NCBI GenBank assembly: GCA_963663605.2
Contig: CAXXVF010000002.1
Coordinates: forward strand, 434,001-498,000
DNA: 64,000 nucleotides
Reading direction: 5' to 3'
Source: Sporobacter sp963663605
GTDB taxonomy: Bacteria; Bacillota; Clostridia; Oscillospirales; Oscillospiraceae
Made by a program: the position numbers and the translations under genes. Under the pieces are notes generated by a model. It was not told where the DNA came from, searched no databases, and saw only the letters and a list, made by a program, of their open reading frames with translations. Shown piece by piece: positions 15,531 through 25,125 of the stretch (the stretch's first letter is position 1; every line of letters starts with the position of its first letter).

Positions 15531-18500
15531 ATGCTGACGCTTGTTTTAGGGCGGGCCCTGACCGGCAAAACGCGCTGGGCGACGGACGACTTCGCGCGGC
15601 GAGCCGAAAACGGAGAAAAAAATCTGTATTATATCGTTCCCGAACAGTATTCGCATGACGCGGAGCGTCAGCTTTTAAAAACCTGTTCGGACGCGCTGAG
15701 CCTCCACGGGGAGGTTTTAAGCTTTTCCCGCCTTGCCAGCCGGGTCTTTGCCGAAACCGGCGTTCCGGCGTCAAAAACGCTCGACAGAGGCGGCAGGATC
15801 CTTTACATGAACCGGGCTGTCGACGCCGTGACGGACAAACTGGCGATGTACGGCGGCTCGGAGCGAAAAGCGAACTTTCTGGAAATGCTGGCCGAGGCGG
15901 CCAGTGAGTTTAAAAGCGCCTGCGTCACGCCGGACGACCTCTGGCGCGCGTCCCGGTCGGCCCCAAGCCCGCTTCGGGAAAAGCTCAGGGACCTGTCGCT
16001 CATCACCGGCGCGTACGACAGCTTTTTCGGAGACGACACAGCCGATCCGGACGACCGGCTCGGCCATCTGGCGCAAGTTTTGACGAAAAGCACGATGTTT
16101 TGTTCGGGACGCGTTTATTTTGACGGATTTACGGACTTCACGGCGCAGGAGTCGGCCGTCGTCGAAACACTCATCGGCATGGGCGTCGATATGACCGTAT
16201 GCCTGACCTGCGACGGAACGGACGGGACGGAGGAACATTTTGAGCCGTCGCGGAAAACGGCGCTGCGCCTGCTGCGCGCATCGTCCGAGTGCGGCGTGCC
16301 GTCGGAGGTCATAGAAAAGACGGCGCAGTCCGTCAGGGCGGACCAGCTGCGGTACATTGAACGCAACCTGTTCGCGGCGAGAGACGGCGCGTACGGCGGG
16401 CCGCGCGGAGCCGTCGAGCTCTACCGCGCCGATACGCCCGCGATGGAATGCGAATACGCCGCCGCGCGCGTGCTGGCGCTCGTCCGGGACGGATACAGGT
16501 GGCGGGACATCGCCGTAGCTATGTGCGACTTCCCGTCCTACGGCCGTATGGCGGAGGATATCTTCAGTAAATACGGTATCCCGGTATTCGTCGGACAAAA
16601 GACAGAGGTCACACAGAAGCCCCCGCTCGCGCTCATCGACGGCGCGCTCGGCCTCATAACGGGCCGGTGGGACTGCGAATCGGTCTTCCGGTATCTGAAA
16701 ACCGGCATGACCGGTCTGGCGCGGGAAGACTGCGACGATTTGGAAAACTACGCGCTGCTGTGGAACCTCAAAGGCGCGATCTGGACGCGGGACGAAGACT
16801 GGACGCTGCCGACGTCCGGGTATGAGCCGGATCACGGCGGCGACGGGCAGGCGCGTCTGGCGCGGTTAAACGCAGTCCGGCGGGATGCGGTCGGGCCGGT
16901 CGTTCATCTGCGGGACGCCCTTTCGGCTGCGCGTACATACGGCGGGAAGCTGCGCGCGCTGTACCGCTTCACGGAGGAGATCGGGCTGCCCGGACGGCTT
17001 GCTCAAAAGGAAGCGGCGCTCCGAAAAAGCGGCGAGATCCAGCTGGCCGACGAATACCGGCAGCTGTGGGACGTTCTCGTCCGGGCTTTTGACCAGTTTT
17101 ACGAAATATTGGGCGACGTCACGGGCTCGAACGCCGAATTTGCGCGGCTTTGGAAGCTCCTGACGTCGCAATATGACATTGCCTCCATACCGGTTGCTTT
17201 GGACCGGGTCAGTCTGGGGGAACTGTCCAGACAGCGCCGTCGGAATTTGAAATGCCTAATCGTCATTGGAGCGACCGACGACGTGATGCCAAAAACGGGC
17301 GGCGGCGGCAGCCTGCTGTCCGACGGTGAACGGCGCGAGGCGCAAAAATACGGCATCCGGCTCCCCGGCGGCGCGGAAGAGCGCTTGTACAGGGAACTGG
17401 GCGCGGTCTATTCAACGCTGACGCTGCCGTCGGACAAGCTCGTCGTATCCTGGTACGCGGGCGGCAGCGGCGGCGAAAAACGCCCGTCCTTTGTCGTACG
17501 GCGCCTGTCGGAGATGTTCGGGATAACGGAAGAAAACGACGTTGCGGCGGACTTTCGCGTCAACGCGCGGGGTCCGTGCTTTGAACTGGCCGCATCTTAC
17601 TTGGCGCACGGCGGGAGCACGGCGGCAGCGGCTGCCGCGCACTGGTTCAGGGAAGAGCCGCAAACGGATGAAAAGCTGCGGCGCATCGCAGAAGCAGCCG
17701 ACCTGTCGCGCGGGAGACTGTCCGCCGATAAGGCGTCGCGGCTATACGGCAGCGCGCTTGTCATGTCGGCCTCGCGCGTGGATACGTTTTACGCTTGCCG
17801 GTTTTTGTATTTCCTTCAGTACGGTCTCGCCGCCAAACCAAGACGGCCCGCGGGGTTCGACGCGCCGACGGCGGGCACGTTCATGCATTACGTTCTGGAA
17901 AACGTGACGCGCGAAATTAAGGAAAGCGGCGGGTTCGCCGGCATAGACGACGAGACGTGCCGGCATCTGACTGAAAAATACGCGGACCGGTACGCCGAGG
18001 ACGTCCTGCAGTCGTTTGCCGACAAGTCGAGCCGGTTTATATACCTCTTCAACCGTCTGAAAAAGGACGCGGCCTTCATCGCAATCGACATGGTCGGCGA
18101 GCTGCGGGATTCCGACTTCGCCCCGCTTGATTTTGAGCTGGCGTTTTCGGATGACGGCGACATACCGCCGCGTGTTATAGACGGCGAAGAAACGCGCCTG
18201 AAGATAAAAGGCTTTATTGACCGGCTGGACGGCTGGGAGCATGACGGCAGGCTCTACGTCCGCGTCGTAGACTATAAGACGGGCAGGAAGAAATTCAGCC
18301 TGTCGGACGTCTGTTACGGCATGAACATGCAGATGCTCATTTACCTGTTCGCGCTACGGGAAAACGGCGGCGGGCGGTACGGCAAAGAAATCGTGCCTGC
18401 GGGCGTTTTGTACGCGCCTGCGCGCGAGGAAATCCTGCAGGCGCCGAGAAACGCAGACGACGCGGAGCTGGAGCTTCAGCGCGCCAAAAAACTCCGTCGC

Positions 18501-18866
18501 AGCGGCCTGCTGCTCGGCGAGCAAAGCGTTGTGAATGCGATGGAGCACGCAGGTGAAAAAAAATACCTGCCGGTCAAAACGGCGAAGGACGGCGCGCTGT
18601 CCGGCGACGGGCTGGCCTGGGCCGGCCAGTTTGATGACCTGTCAAAGTATATAGACCGGATGCTTTTGAAGATCGCCCGGAGCGTCCGGGGCGGCAGCAT
18701 TGAAGCGCGGCCGTTTTACAAAAACCGTTCGGAAACCGCCTGCTTATACTGCGATTACCGCAGCGTCTGCCATTTCAGCGAGAAAGACGGCGATACCCGC
18801 CGGTATCTGAAAAAGCTCACGAACGAAGAGTCCTGGCGGAAGATCAGGGGGGAGGCGGACGCATGA
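15531..18866 (+). CDS. addB: ATP-dependent helicase/nuclease AddAB, subunit B
   Basis: 1111 residues. AddB forms the AddAB complex that resects double-strand breaks for recombination and recognises Chi. An N-terminal variant Walker A GRALTGKT (about 8-15) is followed by degenerate helicase domains and a C-terminal RecB-type nuclease (VVDYKTGRKKF). The four Cys that hold a [4Fe-4S] cluster in this family are visible: Cys756 before the nuclease, and C1071-x2-C1074-x5-C1080 at the end. Full family length. The stop overlaps the addA start by 4 nt. Start ATG after GAGGTAGTGAT. Confidence 0.95.
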   Translation: MLTLVLGRALTGKTRWATDDFARRAENGEKNLYYIVPEQYSHDAERQLLKTCSDALSLHGEVLSFSRLASRVFAETGVPASKTLDRGGRILYMNRAVDAVTDKLAMYGGSERKANFLEMLAEAASEFKSACVTPDDLWRASRSAPSPLREKLRDLSLITGAYDSFFGDDTADPDDRLGHLAQVLTKSTMFCSGRVYFDGFTDFTAQESAVVETLIGMGVDMTVCLTCDGTDGTEEHFEPSRKTALRLLRASSECGVPSEVIEKTAQSVRADQLRYIERNLFAARDGAYGGPRGAVELYRADTPAMECEYAAARVLALVRDGYRWRDIAVAMCDFPSYGRMAEDIFSKYGIPVFVGQKTEVTQKPPLALIDGALGLITGRWDCESVFRYLKTGMTGLAREDCDDLENYALLWNLKGAIWTRDEDWTLPTSGYEPDHGGDGQARLARLNAVRRDAVGPVVHLRDALSAARTYGGKLRALYRFTEEIGLPGRLAQKEAALRKSGEIQLADEYRQLWDVLVRAFDQFYEILGDVTGSNAEFARLWKLLTSQYDIASIPVALDRVSLGELSRQRRRNLKCLIVIGATDDVMPKTGGGGSLLSDGERREAQKYGIRLPGGAEERLYRELGAVYSTLTLPSDKLVVSWYAGGSGGEKRPSFVVRRLSEMFGITEENDVAADFRVNARGPCFELAASYLAHGGSTAAAAAAHWFREEPQTDEKLRRIAEAADLSRGRLSADKASRLYGSALVMSASRVDTFYACRFLYFLQYGLAAKPRRPAGFDAPTAGTFMHYVLENVTREIKESGGFAGIDDETCRHLTEKYADRYAEDVLQSFADKSSRFIYLFNRLKKDAAFIAIDMVGELRDSDFAPLDFELAFSDDGDIPPRVIDGEETRLKIKGFIDRLDGWEHDGRLYVRVVDYKTGRKKFSLSDVCYGMNMQMLIYLFALRENGGGRYGKEIVPAGVLYAPAREEILQAPRNADDAELELQRAKKLRRSGLLLGEQSVVNAMEHAGEKKYLPVKTAKDGALSGDGLAWAGQFDDLSKYIDRMLLKIARSVRGGSIEARPFYKNRSETACLYCDYRSVCHFSEKDGDTRRYLKKLTNEESWRKIRGEADA

Positions 18867-21800
18867 GCGAAAATATCAGATTTACGCCGGAACAGACGGC
18901 GGCCATAGAAACTCGCGGCGGGCCGCTTCTCATTTCGGCCGCCGCCGGTTCAGGCAAGACTAAGGTGCTCGTCAGCCGGCTTATGCGCTTTATAACGGAT
19001 GAAGACTTACCGTGCGATATCGGCGACTTTCTGGTCATAACGTATACGCGTGCTGCCGCCGCTGAACTGAAATCCAAAATACGCGACGAAATATCAAAGC
19101 GGCTGTCCGCGCAGCCGGACAACCGGCATCTGCGCCGGCAGTCTGCGCTTGTCTACGCCGCGCCGATCGGCACCATCCACAGCTTTTGTACGGAGCTTCT
19201 GCGCGAAAACGCCCATCTGGCGGATATCCCGCCGGATTTCCGCGTCGCCGACGAAAACGAGTGTCGGCTTATTAAATCGAGCGTGCTCGAAGAGGTGCTC
19301 GAAGCGCGCTATGAAACGATAGCGGACGCGCCGGGATTCAAGCTTTTAGTCGATACGCTCTCGGCCGGGCGGGACGACAGCAGACTCGTCGAAGTCGTCC
19401 TGGACGCGCACACGAAGCTCAAAAGCCACGCGGACCCCAAAGGCTGGGTGAATGCGCAGATAAAGCAGCTGCGTCTGCCGAACGCGGCGGACGCGTCCAA
19501 AACGCTTTGGGGCGGCTATCTGATGGCGGATGCCCGGGATAAAGCGCTGTACTGGCGCGGTGTTTTAATGCGGCTGCTGGCGGAAGCGGAGAGTTATGAC
19601 GATTTTATAAAAGCCTACGGCGGCAGTATCGGCGCGACGGTGGACAGCATCGATGCGTTTGTAAGCGCTCTGTGCATAAGCTGGGACGCAGCGCGCGCGC
19701 ATGCGTCGATTTCGTTCCCCAGGGCAAAAAGCGTCAAGGGGTATGACGTGCTCAAGGCCGTGCGCACAAGATGCCGTGACGCGCTCAAAAAGCTCGCGGA
19801 CGTGTTCGCGTGTGCGTCGGCGGAGCTTTTTGAGGACATGGATGCGGTGCGTCCGGCGGCCGAAGAGCTTCTGGCGCTTGTCCTGGATTTTGACTGCGCC
19901 TATGCCGAAGAGAAAAAGAAGCGCGCGCTCATAGACTTTTCCGATCAGGAGCACATGACGGCGCGCCTGCTCGCCGATCCCGTGACCGGCGGCCCGACGA
20001 CGCTGGCGGGGGCCGTGTCGTCGAGGTATAAGGAAATACTCATTGATGAGTATCAGGACGTCAACGCCATACAGGAGCGGATATTCCAGGCGGTATCGCG
20101 CGGCGGGAAGAACGTTTTCATGGTCGGCGACGTCAAGCAGTCCGTCTACCGCTTCCGGCTGGCCGACCCTACTATCTTCCTCGGGAAGTATAAAAGCTTT
20201 TCGGATATGGACTTGGACGATACGGGTACGGGACGGCGCATCTTCATGTCGGCCAATTTCCGCTCGAGAAACGGTATACTGGACGCTGTGAACTTCGTTT
20301 TCAAAAACGTCATGTCCGAGTCGTTCGGCGAGATGGATTATACGGAAAATGAATATCTGCGTCCGGGCCGCGATGACGCGCGGTCGGCTTTACCGGCTGT
20401 CGAGCTGGACGTTCTGGATATGTGCGGCATCGAAACGGAAGACGACGCGGAGAGCCCGGAAAAAACACAGACGGAGGCCGCGTTTGTTGCCGGCAGGATA
20501 AAAGAGCTGCTCGACGGCGGACTGGAGCTCCCGGACGGGGCGGGTGGAACGCGCCTTGCGTCTTGCGGCGATTTCGCAATCCTCCTGCGTTCGGTCAAGG
20601 ACAAGGCGGGCGTTTACGCCGAGGCGCTGGCAAGGCTTGATATCCCTGCCGGCATGAACGGCACGGAGGGCTTTTTCGAGTCGCTCGAGGTGTCCGTTGC
20701 GCTGTCCGTTCTCGATGTCATCGACAACCCGCGCCAGGACGTGCCGCTCATCACCGCGCTTAAAAGCCCCGTCTACGGCTTCACGGCGGACGAGCTCGCC
20801 GCGATCCGCGTTGTGGACAAACGCGGCTGTTATTACGACGCGCTCCTTAAAGCCTCGGAGACCGACGGCAAATGCAGTGCCTTTATAGACGAACTGGAAG
20901 CGCTTCGGGCAGCAGCGCCGGACATGACGACGGACCGGCTGCTGTTTTTGATCTACAACAGGACGGATATGCTCGCCGCCATGGGCGCCCTGCGCGACGG
21001 GGAAAAGCGGCGGGAAAACCTCATGAAGCTCATTGAGCTCGCGGCGCGGTACGAGGCAAACGGCTTGAAAGGCCTGTTCGGCTTCATGCGCTTCGTCCGG
21101 CGGCTCATAGAAAACGGCGACGAGCCGTTTGAGACCGGCGAAGCATCGTCCGGCGACGCGGTTAAAATCATGAGCATACATAAATCCAAGGGACTGGAAT
21201 TTCCCGTTGTCGTCTTAGCCGACACGGCCAAGCAGTTCAATAGGACGGATACGAAGAAGCCGCTTTTGATGCACGCGCACTTCGGCGTCGGGCTCAAGCG
21301 GACGGATCTGCAGCGGCGCATAACGTATACGACGCTGCCGCGCATGGCGGTGGCCAAAAAACTCGCCGACGAGCTTGCGGCCGAGGAGCTGCGCGTTCTG
21401 TACGTCGCGATGACGCGGGCGCGCGAAAAGCTGATCCTCGTGTCGACCTTCAAAGACGCCCGGCGCGAACTGGATAAGTTTTCCCGTAATGCGGCCGCGC
21501 CCGCCGCGCCGCAGGTGCTGGAAAGCCTGAACTGCTTTGCGGGTTATATCTTAACGCCGGTGCTGACGCGGCCGGAGGCCGCGTGCCTGCGGTCGGACGG
21601 TGTGCCGGTCATTGAAACGGACGATGCAAAATGGGATATCCGGCTCATAGCGGCGGAAAAACCGGAAGGCGTTCGGAAAGCAAAACCGGAAGCGCGTCCC
21701 GGTCACGCAGATGCGGCGCAATCGGACATTGACGCGCTCAAAGAAAAGCTCAGCTTCACATACCCGTTTCAAAATTCACAGAATCTGCCGTCGAAGCTTA

Positions 21801-22447
21801 CGGCAACAGAACTCAAGGGGCGATACACGGATTACGAGGCGGCGGAGGAAGCACAGACGCCGGATTATTCAAAAGGCGGCGACAGGCCGTATGACCGTCC
21901 CGTATTTATCACGGAAAAGACGCGCCTGACGGCAACGGAGCGCGGGACGGCGCTGCATCTGGCCATGCAGTTTATAGACTATGACGCCTGTACGGACATC
22001 GAGCGCGTAAAAAACCAGCTGCAGCTGCTGAAAAAAAGAAACTACATAACCCAGCAGCAGCTTGCGGCCATTGATCCCGGGAAGATCGTGACGTTTTTCA
22101 ATTCAAAGCTGGGGCGAAGCGTGAAAAACGCCGTGAAGCTGTATCGCGAATTCAAGTTTTCACTGCTTGTGAGAGCCGGGGATTATTTTAAGGGCGGGGG
22201 AGACGACGAGATACTGTTTCAGGGTGTCATCGACTGCTGCTTCGAGGAAGACGGACAGCTCCACATCATTGATTTCAAAACGGACGCGGTGACAAAGGAT
22301 ACGCTCGAGGAGAAGAAAAAGCTTTACGCCGGGCAGATAATAGCCTACGGGCGCGCTATGACACGCATCACGAACAAGCCGGTCGGGCGATTGATCCTGT
22401 ACTTTTTCTCAACGGGCGACGCGGTAGAAGTCGACGGGGACATATGA
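18863..22447 (+). CDS. addA: ATP-dependent helicase/nuclease AddAB, subunit A
   Basis: 1194 residues, UvrD/Rep-type superfamily 1 helicase fused to a RecB-type nuclease. Walker A AAAGSGKT (about 26-33), motif II IDEYQDVN, KQSVYRFRLADP, motif V IMSIHKSKGLEFPVV and motif VI LYVAMTRAREKL are all clear. The nuclease active-site segment HIIDFKTD lies at about 1134-1141 (D1137, K1139), with an upstream H in ERGTALHLAMQF. It acts with AddB in double-strand break resection. The ATG overlaps the addB TGA, so the two are translationally coupled. Confidence 0.95.
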   Translation: MSENIRFTPEQTAAIETRGGPLLISAAAGSGKTKVLVSRLMRFITDEDLPCDIGDFLVITYTRAAAAELKSKIRDEISKRLSAQPDNRHLRRQSALVYAAPIGTIHSFCTELLRENAHLADIPPDFRVADENECRLIKSSVLEEVLEARYETIADAPGFKLLVDTLSAGRDDSRLVEVVLDAHTKLKSHADPKGWVNAQIKQLRLPNAADASKTLWGGYLMADARDKALYWRGVLMRLLAEAESYDDFIKAYGGSIGATVDSIDAFVSALCISWDAARAHASISFPRAKSVKGYDVLKAVRTRCRDALKKLADVFACASAELFEDMDAVRPAAEELLALVLDFDCAYAEEKKKRALIDFSDQEHMTARLLADPVTGGPTTLAGAVSSRYKEILIDEYQDVNAIQERIFQAVSRGGKNVFMVGDVKQSVYRFRLADPTIFLGKYKSFSDMDLDDTGTGRRIFMSANFRSRNGILDAVNFVFKNVMSESFGEMDYTENEYLRPGRDDARSALPAVELDVLDMCGIETEDDAESPEKTQTEAAFVAGRIKELLDGGLELPDGAGGTRLASCGDFAILLRSVKDKAGVYAEALARLDIPAGMNGTEGFFESLEVSVALSVLDVIDNPRQDVPLITALKSPVYGFTADELAAIRVVDKRGCYYDALLKASETDGKCSAFIDELEALRAAAPDMTTDRLLFLIYNRTDMLAAMGALRDGEKRRENLMKLIELAARYEANGLKGLFGFMRFVRRLIENGDEPFETGEASSGDAVKIMSIHKSKGLEFPVVVLADTAKQFNRTDTKKPLLMHAHFGVGLKRTDLQRRITYTTLPRMAVAKKLADELAAEELRVLYVAMTRAREKLILVSTFKDARRELDKFSRNAAAPAAPQVLESLNCFAGYILTPVLTRPEAACLRSDGVPVIETDDAKWDIRLIAAEKPEGVRKAKPEARPGHADAAQSDIDALKEKLSFTYPFQNSQNLPSKLTATELKGRYTDYEAAEEAQTPDYSKGGDRPYDRPVFITEKTRLTATERGTALHLAMQFIDYDACTDIERVKNQLQLLKKRNYITQQQLAAIDPGKIVTFFNSKLGRSVKNAVKLYREFKFSLLVRAGDYFKGGGDDEILFQGVIDCCFEEDGQLHIIDFKTDAVTKDTLEEKKKLYAGQIIAYGRAMTRITNKPVGRLILYFFSTGDAVEVDGDI

Positions 22448-22463
22448 AAAATGTATATAAGTA

Positions 22464-22492
22464 TTGCATTTTTTAATAAGCTGTGTTAGAAT
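22464..22492 (+). promoter_or_regulatory. SigA-type promoter of rpmE
   Basis: TTGCAT (22464-22469), 17 bp, TAGAAT (22487-22492), 44 nt before the L31 start codon. Confidence 0.65.
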
Positions 22493-22536
22493 GCTCGTTG
22501 CGCATAAAACAAGTGAGATTGAAAGAGGTGAACATG

Positions 22537-22740
22537 ATGAAACAAGGGATCCATCCCGACTATCAGCAAACGACGATCAGGTGCGCTTGCGGTGAGGTTA
22601 TTGAAACGGGAAGCACAAAGAAAGATATCAAGGTGGAAATCTGCTCGAAGTGTCACCCCTTTTATACAGGTAAGCAGAAACTGGTAGACACCAGCGGACG
22701 CGTCGATAAGTTTAACAGAAAGTTCGGCCTGAATAAATAA
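22537..22740 (+). CDS. rpmE: 50S ribosomal protein L31, zinc-binding form
   Basis: 67 residues starting MKQGIHPDYQQT, the classic L31 N-terminus. Four Cys that bind Zn2+ are present (CAC-GEV near residues 16-18 and CSKC-HPFYTG near 36-39), so this is the Cys+ (RpmE, not YtiA) form. It ends with the conserved RVDKFNRKFGL. Two ATGs are adjacent (22534 and 22537). The second gives 6 nt spacing from AGAGGTG and matches the family start. A strong terminator follows directly. Confidence 0.96.
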   Translation: MKQGIHPDYQQTTIRCACGEVIETGSTKKDIKVEICSKCHPFYTGKQKLVDTSGRVDKFNRKFGLNK

Positions 22741-22752
22741 CTGTCAAAAACG

Positions 22753-22772
22753 CCCGCACTTCTTAGTGCGGG
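22753..22772 (+). terminator. Terminator of rpmE
   Basis: 8-bp perfect stem CCCGCACT / AGTGCGGG, loop TCTT, followed by TTTGTTTTT. Confidence 0.8.
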
Positions 22773-22818
22773 TTTGTTTTTCTTTACGGCGAAAAGACCG
22801 CCTGATCCGGCAGGAAAG

Positions 22819-24093
22819 GTGATTAATATAGAAAATATTTTGGATAATGAGCTTGAAAAAGCCGTACTGGCGGGCCTTTCGGCCGACAGTATGGAAATAT
22901 CTGAGCGCTCGACGGAAGAAAGCCTGGACGAGCTCGAGGCGCTTTTGGAGACGGCGGGCGGCGTTTCATGCGGGCGGATACTGCAAAACAAAGCCACGCC
23001 CGAACCGCGCACATTCATCGGCACAGGTAAAGTCGGCGAGATGAAAGCGCTGGCGGAAGCCGAGGAATGTACGCTGGCCGTATTCGACAACGAGCTGTCG
23101 CCGTCACAAATGCGGGCGCTGGAGGAAGACCTCGGCGTGCGCGTCATGGACCGGTCGTCGCTCATACTCGACATTTTCGCGCAGCGGGCCGCGACCCGGG
23201 AGGGGCGGCTTCAGGTGGAGCTGGCGCAGTACAAGTATCTTCTGCCGAGGCTCACCGGCATGTGGACGCATCTGAAGCGCCAGGCGGGCGTATCGGCCCC
23301 CATCGGGACGCGCGGCCCCGGCGAGACGCAGCTGGAAACAGACAGGCGTCATATACGGCGCAAGATAACAAAGCTTGAAGAAGAGCTTGAAAGCGTAAAG
23401 AAAGTGCGTTCGACGCAGCGCCGACGCCGCGAAAAGAACGGCGTGCCGGTCGTGGCGCTCGTGGGGTACACGAACGCAGGGAAATCGACCCTTTTAAACG
23501 CGCTGACCGGAACGGGCATCCCCGCAAGAGACCGGCTGTTCGACACGCTGGATACGACGACGCGCCACTTGAAGGTCAGCGATACGCTGGAGGTGCTTTT
23601 GTCCGACACGGTCGGCTTTATCCGGAAGCTGCCGCACCATTTGGTGGAAGCGTTCAAAGCAACGCTTGAAGAACTCACATACGCCGACCTGCTCGTGCAT
23701 GTCATAGACGCGTCCAGCCCCTATTGGACGCAGCAGGCGGAAGTCGTGGACAAGCTTATAGAAGAGCTCGGCGCGTCGCAGACGCCGCGCATCGAAGTTT
23801 TCAACAAATGCGACTTGAGGCTGCCGGAGCAGCGCCGCCGGGATGCCGATACCGTTGATGTTTCCGCGAAAACAGGCGCGGGGCTCGATACGCTTTCAGA
23901 AATGATCGAACGTGTCCTGCAGAAGACGAAGAAAGAAGTCGTTTTACACCTGCCTTATGAAAGAGGCGGATTATTGGAGCAGCTGCACCGCGAGGCGGCC
24001 GTCGTCGGCACCCGTTATCTGGATGACTGCATTGAAGTCAAAGCGGTCGTCGGCCCGGATACCTACGGAAAGCTGCGCGGCTATATAATATAG
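22819..24093 (+). CDS. hflX: GTPase HflX
   Basis: About 424 residues. HflX binds the 50S subunit and splits stalled ribosomes under stress. The N-terminal HflX domain shows FIGTGKVGEM, DNELSPSQMRALE and DIFAQRAATREGRLQVELAQ; then GPGETQLETDRR and the GTPase motifs GYTNAGKST (G1), DTVGF (G3), NKCD (G4) and SAKTG (G5). The start is unclear. No ATG is available near the N-terminus. GTG at 22819 is given here, but the best-placed site after AAAGGTG is an ATA at 22828 (reading ENILDNELEK), and TTGs exist at 22774 (inside the upstream terminator) and 22840. Probably read-through from or co-transcribed with rpmE. Confidence 0.92.
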   Translation: MINIENILDNELEKAVLAGLSADSMEISERSTEESLDELEALLETAGGVSCGRILQNKATPEPRTFIGTGKVGEMKALAEAEECTLAVFDNELSPSQMRALEEDLGVRVMDRSSLILDIFAQRAATREGRLQVELAQYKYLLPRLTGMWTHLKRQAGVSAPIGTRGPGETQLETDRRHIRRKITKLEEELESVKKVRSTQRRRREKNGVPVVALVGYTNAGKSTLLNALTGTGIPARDRLFDTLDTTTRHLKVSDTLEVLLSDTVGFIRKLPHHLVEAFKATLEELTYADLLVHVIDASSPYWTQQAEVVDKLIEELGASQTPRIEVFNKCDLRLPEQRRRDADTVDVSAKTGAGLDTLSEMIERVLQKTKKEVVLHLPYERGGLLEQLHREAAVVGTRYLDDCIEVKAVVGPDTYGKLRGYII

Positions 24094-24151
24094 ACAATAC
24101 CGAAGACGCATACGGCATAAATTTCGGTTTTCGCAATTTGGAGAGGGAAAA

Positions 24152-25060
24152 ATGAACGAGGCATTGAAAAAGGCATACGCGTCGAAATACTTCAGGACCG
24201 GCGCGGAGGTACGCCTTCCAAAAGAAGAAAATCCTTACCCGCAGATGAAATATGATTCTGTAAGGCTTATGAGCACGCCGGATTTCGGGAATCTGAACAC
24301 GGCTTCCTACTGGCAGTATATCTGCGCGCCGCTGTCGCTGAATCCGCAGATGAAGAAAAACGACAGGGACCGGTATCTGACGCTTTTAGGCGGCGATATG
24401 CGCAATACGCTTTTGCTCGGGGGCGTCGTTGAGATAACGCTCGGGAGAAGCGCCGACGCGCTCCAGAGCTTTGAATACGACCGGGCTGTGGCGGTTTTTA
24501 TCCCATCCGGCATTTATTACAGTGTGAACGTGAAAAAAATCAAAGATGCAAAATACCCGATATTGTATAACGAGCTTGCGTTCAGCCCGTCCATTAAAGA
24601 AACGTTACCCGAGGATATGACGGATTACGCCGGATTATTCAAATCGGGCGAGGATATCTGGCTCAGGCCGAAGCAGCCGACGGAAGCGCTCTGCCCATGC
24701 GTCAGCTTTTCAAGCAAAGCGCTGAGCGGGCAGGAACCGCTCAGCCGCAGCTGGCTGCCTGTATCGCAGCCGCTTGAACAGGAAAACATCCTTCATTCAC
24801 ACACGTTCGACCAGTTTTTATGCTTTATGGGCGCCGATCCTGAAAACATGCTTGAACTCGGCGGTGAGATTGAATTCACCATCGGGGAAGAGGGCAAGGA
24901 GCCCATCACGTTTTCATCGACCGTGGCCTGCCAGTTTTTCATAAAAAAAGGGCTTTTACACGGAATGCCTGTTTTCAAGAGGGTCAAAAACCCCTCAAAA
25001 CCGATCCTTTTCACGGAAACGTCCTTCGCGGAGCATGACGAGCAAAACGATACGCTTTGA
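24152..25060 (+). CDS. Double-cupin protein with a degenerate first domain
   Basis: 302 residues; ATG after GGAGAGGG. Two repeats of one pattern are visible: DRYLTLLGGD...LGG-VEITLGR...AVAVFIPSGIYYSV...YPILYNE (about 68-150) and FDQFLCFMGADPENMLELGGEIEFTIGEEG...CQFFIKKGLLHGMPVF...KPILFTET (about 214-295). Repeat 2 keeps cupin-type His ligands (HSHTFDQF and the H of GLLHG). Repeat 1 has lost them. The gene at 40785 encodes a single-domain relative. I do not recognise a characterised family, so the function is unknown; it may be a sugar-acid or metal-binding cupin. It follows hflX after a weak hairpin. Confidence 0.6.
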   Translation: MNEALKKAYASKYFRTGAEVRLPKEENPYPQMKYDSVRLMSTPDFGNLNTASYWQYICAPLSLNPQMKKNDRDRYLTLLGGDMRNTLLLGGVVEITLGRSADALQSFEYDRAVAVFIPSGIYYSVNVKKIKDAKYPILYNELAFSPSIKETLPEDMTDYAGLFKSGEDIWLRPKQPTEALCPCVSFSSKALSGQEPLSRSWLPVSQPLEQENILHSHTFDQFLCFMGADPENMLELGGEIEFTIGEEGKEPITFSSTVACQFFIKKGLLHGMPVFKRVKNPSKPILFTETSFAEHDEQNDTL

Positions 25061-25125
25061 TGAAGCGGTGAGATCAGAGATGTTTTTACGGAAATATTCA
25101 ATACGGCACGGCAGGGGAGAAGGAC

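Noticed and set aside
24094..24151. Terminator after hflX
   Set aside because: ACCGAA/TTCGGT with T residues exists, but the stem is only 6 bp with a 17-nt loop; too weak to annotate.
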